Shown here one piece after another: positions 47,061-59,920 of a stretch of DNA of 64,000 nt. Source of the stretch: Pipra filicauda (taxonomy: Eukaryota; Chordata; Aves; Passeriformes; Pipridae); assembly GCF_003945595.2 (NCBI RefSeq), contig NW_024104357.1, positions 248,001 to 312,000 on the forward strand, read 5' to 3'. The notes under the pieces are model-generated. The model did not search any database, had not been told where the DNA came from, and was given only the letters and a program-made list of their open reading frames with translations. Within the stretch, counting starts at the first letter, position 1; each line of letters begins with the position of its first letter. The translations under genes and the position numbers were made by a program.

Positions 47061-47989
47061 ACGGGAGCACTGCTGCATCTCCCATTAAAATGTACCCCTC
47101 CAGCACTGGAGCCCTCCCTGTGATGCTGCTGGGACTGGAGCGGGGTGGCTGGGGCTGGGTTGTCCCCAGCATGGGAGCAATTAGGGGACTTTTAAGCTGT
47201 CACTTCAGGACAAAGGGTGTGTTTAGCTTCATGGACTCTAGTGATCTTCACAGATGTTAAATGTATAACAGAGGACTATGGGGATGGACATTCCATTAAG
47301 AGTATTATTGCTCTCAGTAGTTACTTATGTGATGGCAGGGGCTTGGAAGGGCTGAGCTGCGCATTGGAAAGAGGGGTCTGATGGTAACCATCTCTCTAGC
47401 AGGATCAAACATTTAGAAGAACCAACAAACAATTTGGGAAGATCTGGAACAGCAAAATATCTGGGGTTTGGGTGACAGAGCTCCAGTTGGGGCAGCTCTG
47501 AAATCCACAATAGCAATTCACAGACGGGAATCAAATGTTTGAAAGAGAGGATTTTTGCAATTTTAAGGCAGCTCACTTTCCTTCTGCCCACGATGGGCAG
47601 CGTGGTGCCTTCACACAGAGCATGCAGGAGCAGAAGGGTGACATCGGTGACACTGCACATGGACAGCATCGGTGACAGCAGCATGTGGGGTCAGCTCAGC
47701 ACCCTCTGCCTGGGTGCAGATGGTTTTCAACACACAACAGCACAACAAAGGCACCTCTCAAGAGCTGAGCCAGTCTGTGCAACAGGGATGTTATTTAGGA
47801 TGGGGAGGTGGTGCGGGGGGTGACACAACTTTATTATGCCTCATAAAAATAAAGTCAGGAGAGATAAAAACAACACTTCTATTTGAAAAGAGGGAGGAAT
47901 AAGGCAGATAAAAGATATGAATTTTTCCTCCAAGACAGACTGCTAAATAGGCTCTTCTTGTTCACTGAGATTCAGTAATGCAAGTTGAC
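47061..47989. other. Unassigned noncoding sequence with a short direct repeat
   Basis: CATCGGTGACA occurs at 47642-47652 and 47667-47677, 25 bases apart. A 119-codon minus frame (47325-47684) overlaps plus frames and is unrecognised. Confidence 0.4.
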
Positions 47990-48260
47990 AGGATATTAAG
48001 GTTATTCCAGGTTCTTCTGTCTCCCAGGGTCATAAGCCTTCTGCTATGCATGTTAATCCATCTTAGCATTCCTCCGAGTAGCTGCATAAGTAGGGCAATC
48101 GGTTTAGTATGTATTCTTTCCATTTACAGCATAGTTGGGAGGAGAAATCTACTAATTAACAGAATACCCCTAGAAAATCGGGAGTCATTTTAATAATACA
48201 GAGACACCGCACAACGTTCTGCAATTAAGGAAAAGATAAACCTCCCTCTGAAATATTTCA
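47990..48260. promoter_or_regulatory. Possible conserved noncoding block
   Basis: CTATGCATGTTAATCC near 48042 resembles a POU-type site with an adjoining TTAAT word, and TACTAATTAACAG near 48150 gives TAATTA at 48153-48158. Repeat-free. It has the same look as the other TAAT-bearing blocks of the right half. Confidence 0.3.
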
Positions 48261-50559
48261 GGGGTGAGAGGAGGAGGTGATCCAAGAGAGAAGGAACCCG
48301 GAGGCATTTATCCTGCAGCTCTTCCCTCTGCCCATCTCTTCCCCTGGGTGATGCCACATATGGCTGGTGAGCCACATCTCTCTGTGGCTGAAGAGAAAAC
48401 AAGAGCCTGAGTGCCACTGCATCTCCCTGCAAGCTCAGGCTTTCCTCTCAAATAGCAGCTGAAAAGTTCCTGTCCATGCTGTGCCAAGGATGCTCATGGC
48501 ATTATGCAGTGGACCTGTTAACCCCCTCGTGCCACAGTGGAGTCTGACCAAGCCCTTGGTGTGCTGCACACCTGAATATATTCCCCTTTTTTCAGGTCAT
48601 TTAAAACCCCATCAGCTTTCAAGCAGATGCCACAATGACATCAGTGAATAATGATAAAAATAATAGTGCTCATTTCGAGCCTGGTGAGTTGAAAAGTCAA
48701 ATAACTGCCCTGTAATTTGCCACTCACTCACTTTGTTCAGTGTGAATCATTCTAAAGTTCCCAAGTCCTTTCCAAATTATCTAATACTGCCTGCAAACCA
48801 TTTCTGCTTGTTTTGGGAAGCACTTGAGCACAGAGCAGAGGGCAGTCGGGGCTGGGGATATGTCTGCTCCCCCCTTCTCAGCTGCTGCAGCAAGAGGTCC
48901 TCTGAGACTAAATGTACCAGCATTCAATTAAATAAATTAGTAAAAATAATAAAAAAGTGTCTAAATATTTTGCTTTGAGCTGGCCTCTAACAAAATGTTT
49001 TCGGATTTTTATTTCCTTTTATCATTTCTGCAAGAAATTAAAAATATTTGCCCTGATTTCTGCTTTAGCCAGAGTTTTTAAGTAGGCAGCTGCTCAGACA
49101 CTTCTCTCCTTATCTCTTATCAGTGATGGGAATGCACCCCTGCTCTGCAGCTGGGGCATGGGGTTTGCCTAACCCTGGATAATCTGCAGTTTCTGCAGAG
49201 ATGGGCTGCATCACGAAAAAAAACAAAACAGATGTAGCATCTCTTGATGTCTGACACATGGAGTGAGTTAAGTAATCTCACCTTTTGGGATGGGATTTTT
49301 TCCTGAAAGACAGAAGGAGACAGCTCAAAGCTAGTATTCCCTTCTGGGGAAAGACTTGTTCTAGATCAAAAAGCCTCCTGACCTACAGCCTGCAGGGGTT
49401 GGTGGGAATAACCCCACTGCTGCAATGGACTTGGGATCAGGTCTCAATGTAGGAACATCCTGCCGCAACTACAAGGTGTGGTCACTTTTGCAAAGCATTT
49501 GTTGTCAGAGATATTATGGGTAGATTTCATCACAAGGGCAATGGCTTCCCTAAGGACAAAAAAGAAGTGGGAAGAGGGTGGTAACTGGGTTCAGAGAACA
49601 CCACCAAAATCAGTGGTGACATGGGGCTGCAGACAGCACAGCCCCAGAATGCCTGAGCTCAACAGAGTTTTATTTCTGGACAGATGATGGAGAATCATAA
49701 AATGTTCTACATCTTCACTGTCAGAAACTGGGATATAGCATGGGCTGTGTAATACAACAGAGAGGGCAGGGGGAAATTTGACAAGTGTATTTATAGATAA
49801 GAAGTGAGATTGTTTTCAGTTATTGAGATGAGAACGTCTCTCTTCTCATCCATGGTCAGCCTTGAGTTAGGCATCATGGACTGTAACCTCAGTCAGCAAA
49901 GTGCTGTGGCTCTGATGGCACTGGGGCTGCCACTGTGGAGCTGCCATCAGCCAGGAACCTTGCTCAAGTCATTACAGAGGAAACATCCTTAGGAAAAAAT
50001 GAAATAAAAATGTTATGATGAAACTGATGAGTGGAGTAAGTAGTATTTTTGCTTACAGGTGAAATACTTGAAATTCAGAGACTGAATATATGCTGCACGT
50101 TAGACAGCTTGGATGTCCAAATGACATAATTTTGCCTCCATGGGGAGGACCAGAGATACCTACTTTCCACCAGGTTTTTCCTCAGGTCTTCTGGACTGAT
50201 CAGAACAGGCTCTGCTACTGGGGGTTGCTCCCATCCCACTTTGAGCACACAGAGAGGGATATCTCCCTGTGCTCCCCTCTCTGCCAGGCTGAGTTTGCAG
50301 CAGAGACATGCTGACTGTCACTTCTCACCACTCAGCCAAAAAGACTGGAAAATACAGATGGCCTTGCTTAGGAAAGCCTGGATAATATTTCATCTCCTTC
50401 TCTGTTCTGGGGAAACTAAATGAAATAAAATAATTTACAGAGGACAGCTTTATCCCATCTTATTAACAAGATATAATGAATCTGTGAATTCATGGAATAA
50501 CTCCAGTGATTCTGAGCCAATGAGCAAAGGATGAGTTGGTCTCAAAAAACAAAACACCA
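48261..50559. other. Unassigned noncoding sequence
   Basis: Ordinary unique sequence, AT-rich around 48.90-49.06 kb. Frames of up to 81 codons only. No repeat or RNA gene recognised. Confidence 0.45.
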
Positions 50560-50760
50560 TTTAGCCAATGGAGTAAGTAAAACAATAAATGATTGCACAT
50601 TTAGAACAATCAATAAGGTGGTTGCACAAAATATTACATGATCCAGGATTAATTAGGGATGACAAATTCCCCGAAAGGATAAAACAAAGGGCAAATATAA
50701 AATCTAAATGAGAATCCAGTTAACAACTTGCAAGAGGAGCTGTTTGCACTTAATGCTCTA
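50560..50760. promoter_or_regulatory. Possible conserved noncoding block
   Basis: GGATTAATTAGG around 50646-50657 joins an OTX-type GGATTA to a TAATTA core (50650-50655). AACAATAAATGATTGC and AACAATCAATAAGG are SOX- and homeodomain-like. Repeat-free and frame-free. Confidence 0.3.
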
Positions 50761-51893
50761 GCATCCCAGGTTGTTCCAATGAAAAATCACAGCAGCAATG
50801 CGAGCATTCCAAGATGGATGTGTGTATCATGGGATACACGACATAAAAATCGATGGGCATGTCAGGAGGCTGAGAGGTGAAGGGAAAGCCAAGGAGGCAG
50901 GAGCCTGCTCGAGTGGTGGGGTTCTGCAGCATAGCTGTGTGTCAGGGCCACATGTGCTGCAGCCTCTGCCTCCAGCAGCGGCCTTGGCAGAGCTTGGAAG
51001 ATGAGCAGCACCAGGGAAAACCTCCGAGGTTAATTCAAGAGCTGGAAATCCTCCTTTAGCATCTGAGTGAGGGCAGGAGGTCCTGCACCCAGCACTCTTT
51101 GCTGCTCTGCCAAGGAGGCACCTGCCCATGGCCAAACGGGACATTTCCAAGCCCCTAAATTCACCCCTGCTCAGCTGGGACAGCAAGAGAGGAAAGGTCC
51201 CCACAGCCTGTGGCTTTCAACAATCTTTCACCATGGAGGTACAAGGCAAAAGCTCACACACTCCATCTTTTCCTCCCTTACTGCACATCAGCTGAGTCAT
51301 TGTTACAGTGTGTTTTTCTAATCTCATCAAGGAGGGCTGAAATATTTTAGTTTAAACCTCATCCTTGGGAGTTTAAAGTGATTGCAAAGTCTCAGCTGAC
51401 CAAAGAATCCTGATAAAGGTCTCACTGCCCAGCTGGTGGGCGGTGACCTGAGATATTGCTACATGAACTCAGTCCTTCCTGCCTCATTACCCTCTGAGTT
51501 CTCCAGCAACCATTTTTATTATTTTTTGTTGTTGTTTTTCAGCCTAGGTAGAGAAATCACATAACTTTTTATACCATGTGAATTGGGATGTTACTGAACA
51601 AAAGGCTTTGATAGTGTATACCTTTAGCTGCAGCTCTGAGGTGTGTGGAGATGGTGGTGCAGACTGGGGTTTTCCTCAGCAGCAAACTGGTCTGTCCTCT
51701 GGGAGCCAAAACCAGCCAGGATGATCTGATGTGTAGCTCGAAATGTATCTCATTATATCTCAACAGAGAATGAGATACCATCATGTTACAGGTAGTAAAT
51801 CACTTTAGTGCAGTCTAAAGCCAGGTTGGGGGGTTCTTATTTTAATGGAAGTACCACCCCTTTTTAAACCAGTATCACCATTTTGGCCATATC
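50761..51893. other. Unassigned noncoding sequence
   Basis: A 125-codon minus frame (50827-51204) overlaps several plus frames and is unrecognised. A T/G-rich simple stretch lies at about 51512-51540 and ends in a splice-acceptor-like TTTTTCAG. Confidence 0.45.
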
Positions 51894-51957
51894 AGGAGTT
51901 GGACTTGATGATTCTTGTGTGCTCCTTCCAGCTCAGGATATTCTGTGATTCTCTGAT
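51894..51957 (+). mobile_element. Very short CR1 3' end
   Basis: AGGAGTTGGACTTGATGATT, CTTGTGTGCTCCTTCCAGCT and CAGGATATTCTGTGATTCTC match the last ~65 bases of a CR1 of the same end type as the 5600-5858 copy. Everything upstream has been lost or was never inserted. Confidence 0.85.
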
Positions 51958-53559
51958 CATTCAAGGAAAATAGTGCCTCAGCTGGACCAGCCCAGGAATC
52001 CCCCAACCCCCTGTGTGGCACGTGGTGGTTGGTAGCAGCCTGCACAGCCCACACAGTGGGTTATTCCCAGAGTCTTTTCCCCCCAAAGCCTTACATTCCC
52101 ATTCTCCTGGCAGCTGTGAGTGGTGTGCTCCCCTCGCCCCCCCACCACAGCCCGTGAGCTGCCATTCCTGACTGTCTGTCCCAGAAACTGTAACCACAGC
52201 GTGGGTGGCCACTGCTTCTCGCACCAGAGAGCTGGTTTAAATCATCTCGAGCTCGCATGTGAGTCTATTTATTTTAACGCTGTGAAGCTTGTTCTTTCTC
52301 AAGACAGTATGTAAGGGCTAAGGGCCAAAATCTGTGCTGATGTATAGCTTTCGCCATTGGATTTATAATTCAGTGCAAAGGGGCTGGGGAAGGGTAAGCC
52401 AGGGCAGAAGACTGTGAAGAAGCTTCACCATGCTCCCATCTGCACTGCATTTAATTTACAAGGTAGATTAAAATCATGGGACACGTTTGACCTCATTTAC
52501 TTTGGGTTGCCTGCAAGATTTAGACTTTGTTTCATCTTTTTGCTCCTGGGAACTGTGCAGCCAAGGGGAGATTCATACCAGGAGCAGAACCCACAGTTTC
52601 TCTCCTTTTGTTGAACGACATGATGCAAAATGGGAATTAAACCATTTTCTCAGTGCAGCCAGATGAAAGTCGAACCGAAGGAGATGCCAGCTCTTCTCAC
52701 TGATTTCAGCTTGGCTCCCCTGGGACTGGCAGTGCAGGAAGCTCACATGTGCAAGAAACTGGTGCATCAGATCAGAATTTCTCAAGTCAGTGTTTTTCTT
52801 GCAGCCAGCTCCCATAGGACACCCTCTCTGCTCAGCTTTGGCTTGATGGTTCATCACCATCTTCCCAGGGAAATTGAATCCAGCACACCATGTGCTCCAG
52901 GTGCATTGTTGCAGATGCAGCCATGCCTCTGGCCCTTCAAATGCAGGAGGAGGTGGGAGCTCCTCACACCCTCTGAATCATTTATGCTGTCACAGCAATT
53001 CGCTGCCATAACCCAGAATAGGCATGTGAAGTGGGACAGTTCTTCTCCAGGTTTCCTGATTACTTATTAACCAAGGACATGTCCCAGTTCCTCGTCACCA
53101 CCAGGTCACACTATAACCCTCCAGTCTCATGTCTGAGGCAGACAGACAGGTTTTCCTGGGGCAGTGTTAAGGTTACTAACTGGCCTTTCCCTTCTCTGGC
53201 CACTGTCTCTGACATTTAGGAGAGCTGGGAGGGCTGGGGCCTCTCTGCATTCGAGCATCGCTTTGAGGTCACGGCTGCCATGACATGCAGGCAGGGTGGC
53301 GCACAGTCCCACGGGGGAGAACACAGGTGCTCACAGACCTTGGGGTAAAGCTGGTTGAGTCATTTTAATAGTCCAGGGCTTTTTTAACATACACCAAATG
53401 ATGCTAAAATGATGCTAAGCAAGGCAGGGCAGTGCCCCTGGGCAGCCCCATCCCTAGGGCTCCTGTGGAGCAGTGATATATTTTGACCTCACCTTGAAAG
53501 GCATCAATTCTTCTCTTCCCATCCCTCTCATTTTTTTTTCAGTCTTGGAACAAAAGCGT
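51958..53559. other. Unassigned noncoding sequence
   Basis: GGGCCAAAATCTGTGCTGAT near 52331 resembles the palindromic relic at 15128. A 146-codon frame (52630-53070, plus) is unrecognised. The tract CTCATTTTTTTTTCAG ending at 53542 looks like a splice acceptor leading into the next block. Confidence 0.42.
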
Positions 53560-54970
53560 TCATTCAAAATAAGCTTTTATATCTGTTTGTGGTGATTAGT
53601 GAAACACGCTTTAAAGCATTTGTTACACCGGAAAGTTCTACATAAAGGATGCTCCAACTAACCCTGCTACAAGTTAAAAAGCTTCCAAGTGCAGGAGTAA
53701 ATTCACACGCGCAAAATCAGTTTTCAGATACAGTAGGGAACCCATTAAGCTTTGTGTGGTTATGCAAGCTGATACAAATGCCTTATTAATTAGAAAATCA
53801 ATCATGCTGTCCAGCTGATTGATGCTAATCCTACACCGAAAGGGGGAACAATAGTATAATCAAGACTAGATCATTTCTTCCCATTACATGGAATGGGACA
53901 AGACTGCATTTCAAAGTGATTCTTCTGTAATGAGCTGCAAGAATATACACCATGTAGTAAGGACCCTTTTAAGATGTGGCACATTATTTTGATCAATAAT
54001 ACTCAAATTCATTCTGGATCCTGAATCTAAGGAAATTTCGTATGAAGATTAAAGGAAATTATAATATGATCAGAGGCGATTGCAGAGGAGTAGAGCTGTA
54101 ATTATCCAAGGGGCAGCATTAATAAATAGGAATGAGCACAAACCCTGTGAAATCAGAAACCAGCAAGAATTCACTAAGACTGCTGAAAGTATTTCACAGT
54201 ATCCAGCAAATGCATCAAAACTACAAAATAAAGTTGTTTTTATTTTTTCAATTGGTAACAGTTCAAAACCCTAATGTTAGCCAATCATAGGGTGATAATT
54301 AAAGGACCCAACTGATTCTTCACTTATTCCACATTATTTGCAGTCAGCCCTGCCAGCTTGAGGGCTGATAGCAAATAGTCATGGCAGCCATATTCATGCC
54401 ATCCCAAAGCAGAGTGGCTGGCCAAAACCCTTTGAAAAATACATACAAGAATCACACTAAATGACTGGAAGATGACTGGAATACAATCCTTTCAACAACG
54501 AGTCAGGCTTTGAAGAAGAAAATAGCTCATTACCATGCAAACGCATGTTGTCTTGGTTCCAGGCTAATTGTTGTATAGCATATCCTATATAACTCAAGAC
54601 AAAGCCCCAAGGCTTGTAAGCCAAGTAAAATGCAAATTACACCATTGATGGAGCTGAAGGCTCCATGCAACTTTAATCAAGGGGAGGGTGCAATGTATTT
54701 GTGAGACAAATGAGCAGGGAAGTTATATCAGAAAGACAGAGCTCTCTAATATGTAACTTGACTAATAAGCTTGAACACGGGTGAGAAAACGTTCACCTTG
54801 GCCACCAAAGTCCAAGGAAATTCACACTTGCAAAACCCACCATAGTCATTGTGTGCCAATGGTATTTAGCATTTCTGTAATAGCTTATGGAAGTGCTCCA
54901 CGCTTCAGTGGCTGTTTCCTTTCTTTCCCATCTTTGTCACTATTTGTTGTATAGGATATATATGTTTATA
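53560..54970. promoter_or_regulatory. Long, possibly conserved noncoding region
   Basis: The largest repeat-free AT-rich block in the window, about 1.4 kb. It has TTATTAATTAG (TAATTA at 53787-53792), ATCAATCA at 53797-53804 (TGATTGAT on the other strand, a PBX-HOX form), a perfect octamer ATGCAAAT at 54630-54637, and small hairpins GGCTT/AAGCC and TGGAGC/GCTCCA between 54600 and 54670. The word TATAGGATAT appears in both orientations (near 54580 and 54950). Only one short frame (64 codons, from 54080) occurs. It could contain several enhancers. Confidence 0.35.
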
Positions 54971-57337
54971 GTCCTCTGGGTTAGAAACACTCACAAAGGC
55001 ATTCCTGCCCTGTAGAATGACCACTTTAAATACACTGTGCTGATACACACTAATACCAGAGGCTGGTAACTTCCAGAGGCTGGGAGTTAATAGACCAAGG
55101 GCCCATGTTAACCTGAAGTGCTGGTCTTTAAATCAGGGGATTCCAGCCCACGGTCAGGAGGTGGCATCCACCTCTGGGTTGCCCAGAACAATCTGTAAAG
55201 CCTCTGACTTCTGTACCATTTAGGCTGCTGGCCTTCTATTGTGGCTGACCTGTTGGTCTAGAGATTCAAGCATCCCTCCAAAACATTTGAAGGAGCTTGG
55301 AAGTGGAAAAAGTCACCCTCTTGATGTGAGGAACAGGCACTGAGAGAAAGAGAAGAGGTGTGAGGTGAACCACTGAAAGAGAATAGAAGAACCAAAAATT
55401 AGAACCGTTCAGTCAAGCCTCTAGCTGATGCAAATATGAGTCATTCACAAACAGAAATACAGCTGATTTTTGGGGAAAGGCACTGGAAATGCCAGATGCA
55501 TAATGTGGGAAACTGGCTCATCAAGTAGTTGTTACTCTTCCATGGCAAGCCCTGGTGAGTTCTCTGGAAGAGCTTTGCAAAGGCCCCGGGAGACGCGGAA
55601 GTTTTGCAATGGTTTCTGTTGCCTGATACGGTCTCGCCTCATTTAGTTTCAATATGAGCAGGCGCTGCACATGTCCTGGGATCAAACACTGAGTGGATCT
55701 CCATGCTGTTTCATGTACTGTGCACACTGCAGCTGAGACATTTCCAGTTTCATAATGCAAGAATTCAGAAATAGATATAAATTTACACGTTCCACCACAA
55801 ACAGATGGTGTGTTTGGCTGGCTTTCGCCGTGTTCCTCGAAGGTAATGCTGGGTTGCAAAAGTCGATCTTCCTACAACAATCCCTTCTTGCAGGTGTTTT
55901 GGGGTTTGTTTTGGTGTCCCATTTGCATTGCATGCTGGCAAGGGCTCAATGAATGCAGAGGGGACTTCCCAACCTTCTTCCCATGCCAGGAGATGTGATA
56001 ACTGCTTGAAGTGGCCACAAAACAAAGTTTGGGTTCTCACTTCTCTGTGGCACCCAGCAGGACTAGTGTGAGAGTTTATGGCTAACCTGGAGCTCTCAGA
56101 GGGAGGAATTGAGACAATCCTCCAAAGTCACCTCTTTCTGCAGACCTAGGGAAAAACTGTCTGAAGAGAAACACCTGCTAACCCTGCTGATGCTGAGGAC
56201 GTGACTGTAATACAGGAATATTCGGTCAGGTTGCAAGGGGCCTTCTCAGAGCACAGCAATCATTGGCTGTGAGAATGTATTGCCTCTGGATGAGGATAGC
56301 TCAGGGGAATGGTCCTCTCAGCAGAGCACATTTAGGTCCAATTCCAGCACAAAAGGTCACTCACAAGGAAATGGTATCTGGTAACATGCCCGTGGGGAGA
56401 ACTTACAGCAGTTTCCCGTCTCGGGCGCAGCTGCTCCAAGGGCTGGGGAGAGCTCGACTGCTTGTGACTCTGCTCATCAGCCCTCAAGAACAACTGCTGC
56501 TCCCTCATGCCTTCCACAGCTGAAAAATTATTTCACACGAGTGCAACAACCCCAAACTTCACAAAGAAGGATTGTGCCCAGGGTGAAGTGTGAGGGATTG
56601 CCCCACACTAAAGTGGTGAGCTCAGCTCTGCATTCAGTGCCGCTGATGCTTCCCAAGAAACCCATCACAAACAGAAATCACATCTCTGCATCTCTTCCGA
56701 TCCCCTTTGCATCCTCACACTATTTATCCTGAGTAGGCTAAGCCAAAGCACACATACCAAGGAGTGTTTGAGACTGGTGAAAGCTTTCGGGAGGCAGAGT
56801 TGGCTGAGCTTCTGTGGCTGGTTACATAAGGGGACTATGTGACATTTGGACCACCCAGAGAAACGCTTCCCAGGGGTGAGAAACTCGAGTGAGGAATACA
56901 TGTTACAACTGCTGATTCCTTCAGCTTTTGAGCTGACACTGAATTTACTGGGGAGGAGATGAAGGAGAAATGGCAAGAAACAAGAACCACCTAGCAATAA
57001 ATGCACGGGGGGAGGCAGCTCTGATTATTTCTCAGCCATTCACTCAGAAGGTAAAGTTATGTAGCTCTTCAAGCAGCCTATTTAACACTGGCACCATACA
57101 GTAAAGGGAACTTTGACAGCATATTTCATTAAAATACCTCTCCATCAGTTAATAATCATTCTCTGTGCTTTAACAGCACTTCTCCTCCAAGATTTCCAAG
57201 CAAACCCATAAAAGTCAGCTCAACTTAGGGAGAGAATATATTCTTAGAGCTATTTTATATGTGGGTAGATGGAGAGACAGAGAGATGTTCCCCCCAAAGT
57301 CCTGTATTTTTGCCCCAGCCCTGCATGGCAGCAAGTC
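54971..57337. other. Unassigned noncoding sequence
   Basis: CCAGAGGCTGG is repeated at 55056-55066 and 55073-55083, a 17-bp-period pair. Frames of up to 113 codons overlap on both strands (55.5-56.0 and 56.7-57.0 kb), with no recognised content. Confidence 0.42.
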
Positions 57338-57450
57338 TTTATGCACGAAGTCAGATAACTAAGTGGTTGTTTGCATAATGATGGCCTGAGTTAAAGGCCG
57401 AGCCAGAAATCAAATCCAGGACTGGTGATTCTTATTCACTGCTTTTCCCC
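57338..57450 (-). repeat. Probable MIR SINE relic, minus orientation
   Basis: GTCAGATAACTAAGTGG, then after an unrelated stretch GGCCGAGCCAGAAATCAAAT, CCAGGACTGGTGATTC and CACTGCTTTTCC follow the reversed MIR layout (gtcacacagctagtaagtgg, cagagccgggattcgaaccc, aggtctgactc, tgctcttaacc). The gap of roughly 30 bases in the middle implies an insertion or a chance join. Confidence 0.45.
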
Positions 57451-57779
57451 TTCTAATAAAAATTTCCACAGACGCTGTGGATGAGAAGTTATATGCCAAA
57501 TTCCAGGAATAAGTAAATTGGAAACAAATGTGCTGTGTGACCTAGTAAAGTGTGTTTACAAGAGGACAACTGCTACATTGCTGTAATGCTGGTCTGGTGC
57601 ATGAGGAGATCTGAAACTGGATGAGCAGCATCCTAGCTCCCCACTCCCACAAAGGCAGCCTTTTCACGTGGGTCTCTTGGCTTTTCAATGGCAACATCAA
57701 ATATTTATTTTTTTCCAAGTCAGAAGAATAGCCAGCTTCCTTGATTTTTATCTGTAGTCCAGTCAAAGAAATTTCCCAG
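57451..57779. other. Unassigned noncoding sequence
   Basis: No repeat, RNA gene or convincing frame (74 codons, minus, at best). Confidence 0.4.
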
Positions 57780-58250
57780 TAACTGGGAATTTTCCTAACA
57801 GTGAAACATCTGTGTTACTCATGCACCATATTTAACTTAATCTGAATTACTGAGAACAGACAAAAAAGCAGAGCTAATAATCTACTTGAAAATAGAGAAA
57901 CTTTTGCTGTCCAGTTCAGACAGAAATTGCTCATACTAAATATTGTAGTTTATATCACCTATAAAAGGAATACATCAAGGATCTCTCTGGTACTGTGCAT
58001 GTGCCACTCTTCATTTTTTACAAAGTATGACCTTATAACAAGTTGCTTCATCACAGTGGGCCACTCTGATCTTCTCAAAAACTGAAGTTCCCCAAGTGCA
58101 CATGGAAACAGACAACATTAATAAACCCAATGATAATAACGCTATTATGTTGTGGGTCAAAATCTTGATCCTAATGAGTAATGAATGGTATGGAATACAT
58201 ATGGATTTTCCCAAAGGAGCCTTCAAGGCATGCAGAGCTACGGACAATGC
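57780..58250. promoter_or_regulatory. AT-rich, possibly conserved noncoding block
   Basis: Contains GAGCTAATAATCTAC, AACATTAATAAACCC, CAATGATAATAACGC and CCTATAAAAGG near 57959, a good TATA-box form but with no gene behind it. Repeat-free, with an 86-codon minus frame that shows nothing familiar. Confidence 0.27.
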
Positions 58251-59499
58251 CAGGAGGAGGAATTTCTCCACAAAAATACACCAATCACCATAAACCCTCC
58301 CTACATTTATTCCAGGAACTTGGAGCCTTCATTCATGAGGCCAGCTGACAGCACTGGAAACTCCCTCTCACAGGGGATTGGTGGTGTACTTGTTAAGGAG
58401 GAAGGACCCAGCTCATAGAGACCCAGCTCTCTTGCTGCAGGGTTAAAATAGCTGAGGAGTTGGGTGGAGTGAGATGGAAAAAGTGTCACTGCCTTAAAGG
58501 CTTTCCAAGGCAGGCATTGTAAGAAATGCAGCATTTTGGGTTCATATCTACCACTTACATGAGCTCCCAATGCCATTGGCAAGGCCCAGAAGAGCCTGTG
58601 TGCCCTAAGCCCAAAGTGTTCCCCAATTACACTGATATTTCCATCCCAGCCACTCTGGAGACACTGATGTCCACCTTCCACCCTCAGAGACAGATAAGTA
58701 GGAAACCACATATATTTCTGGTAAAGCTGGTTCTAATCCTGTATCAGAGAAACCCTCCGATGTTTTAATATTTAGCTTTTCTTCCCCCCCGACTTTAAAA
58801 AAAACCCCAAAGCCACAAATGCATAGAGACATTTGCTTTATAAGGGAATTCCTTCTCAGGGAGCTGTCTCAGTGTGTAAAAGGGAGACCAGAGAGGATCC
58901 TGAAGCCACTGGAAGATGCTTGAGAGTATCATTAAGATGCTATAAGATGCCCAGTCTTTGCCTAATAGCGGCACGCCGTACACAAAGTGTCTCTGAGGTC
59001 ACGCTTTTGGCAGACTGTGAGCCAGGTTTTGAGGGCATCAGGTGAAAATGCTGCAGATACTTGTGCTAAGGAACAGTTTCTGTGTATCCTTGATGTGATG
59101 GGGCTGCAGCCTTGAGAGATAAGAGGAGGCAGAACAGCAGAGAGCATCTTATCTGGTCAGGGTCAAGCTGGCTGGAGAGGACACAGTCGATGTCAGAACA
59201 GCACAAATATAATTTTTTTATCAGTACTGATGTACAAGCCATCTTTTAATCTGCTGCTTGACCTGCCTGCCAGCCCATGGTCGGAAGCTCCCCAGCCTGA
59301 CAGCCCTGTTCACCGCCTGCACTCCTTTTCCTCAAGCAGACGGAGAAAAGACAGGATAGGAAATGATAACGTGCTTTTCCTTCTTTTGAGACAAATGGCC
59401 AGAGGAAGCACCGCCTTTTAAATTAGCTGTCATTTGGAAAGCAGTCACAGGATTCCCAGCAGAGCGACTCTCTGCCCCAGATCTGCTCCGGCATTATGA
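58251..59499. other. Unassigned noncoding sequence
   Basis: A 134-codon minus frame (58307-58711) overlaps a plus frame and is unrecognised. No repeat identified. Confidence 0.45.
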
Positions 59500-59920
59500 G
59501 TATGACCAAGGCCACCCGGACTCCCAACAAAATGTGATGCACAGATGTTGATAAATCCTCCCATGTGAAAAAAATATTAAGTCATTACAAACAAAACAGC
59601 CTCATAAACAGAGCTTAGGAAACTATGATAAATCAAGTTCGTTAGACAGCAGAGTTGGTACGAGCCGCTGTCTCAGCTAATGTAGATTGAGAGTTCAAAA
59701 CATGCTGCATAGATCAGCATTTTAAACACATACCGTTTACTGGCCTTAATGAATACTAAAAGCCCAATAAGCAGCAGCCAGAGCCACTCAGACATGGTTT
59801 CATACAGATGTCAGCAATGTTGTCTTTCATTTTATTTGCTAATGAGTTATCGATAGTGGTAATTTGCTGCTGATAATGCTGCAGGTTATAAAAGAGAAAA
59901 ATTAACAAGTTCTGTTAAAT
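59500..59920. promoter_or_regulatory. Possible conserved noncoding block
   Basis: Repeat-free and without frames. Contains GGCCTTAATGAATAC, TTTGCTAATGAGTTATCG with the palindrome TATCGATA at 59848-59855, GGTAATTTGCTGCTGATAA and GGTTATAAAAGAG. The motif density resembles known developmental enhancers. This is one of the stronger candidates by eye. Confidence 0.35.

Noticed and set aside
55130..55300. Possible old CR1 around GGGTTGCCCAGAACAATCTG
   Set aside because: Only one short phrase fits CR1, and the words on either side do not follow the element's order.
57955..57975. CCTATAAAAGG as a promoter TATA box
   Set aside because: No gene, initiator context or transcript start can be supported near it.
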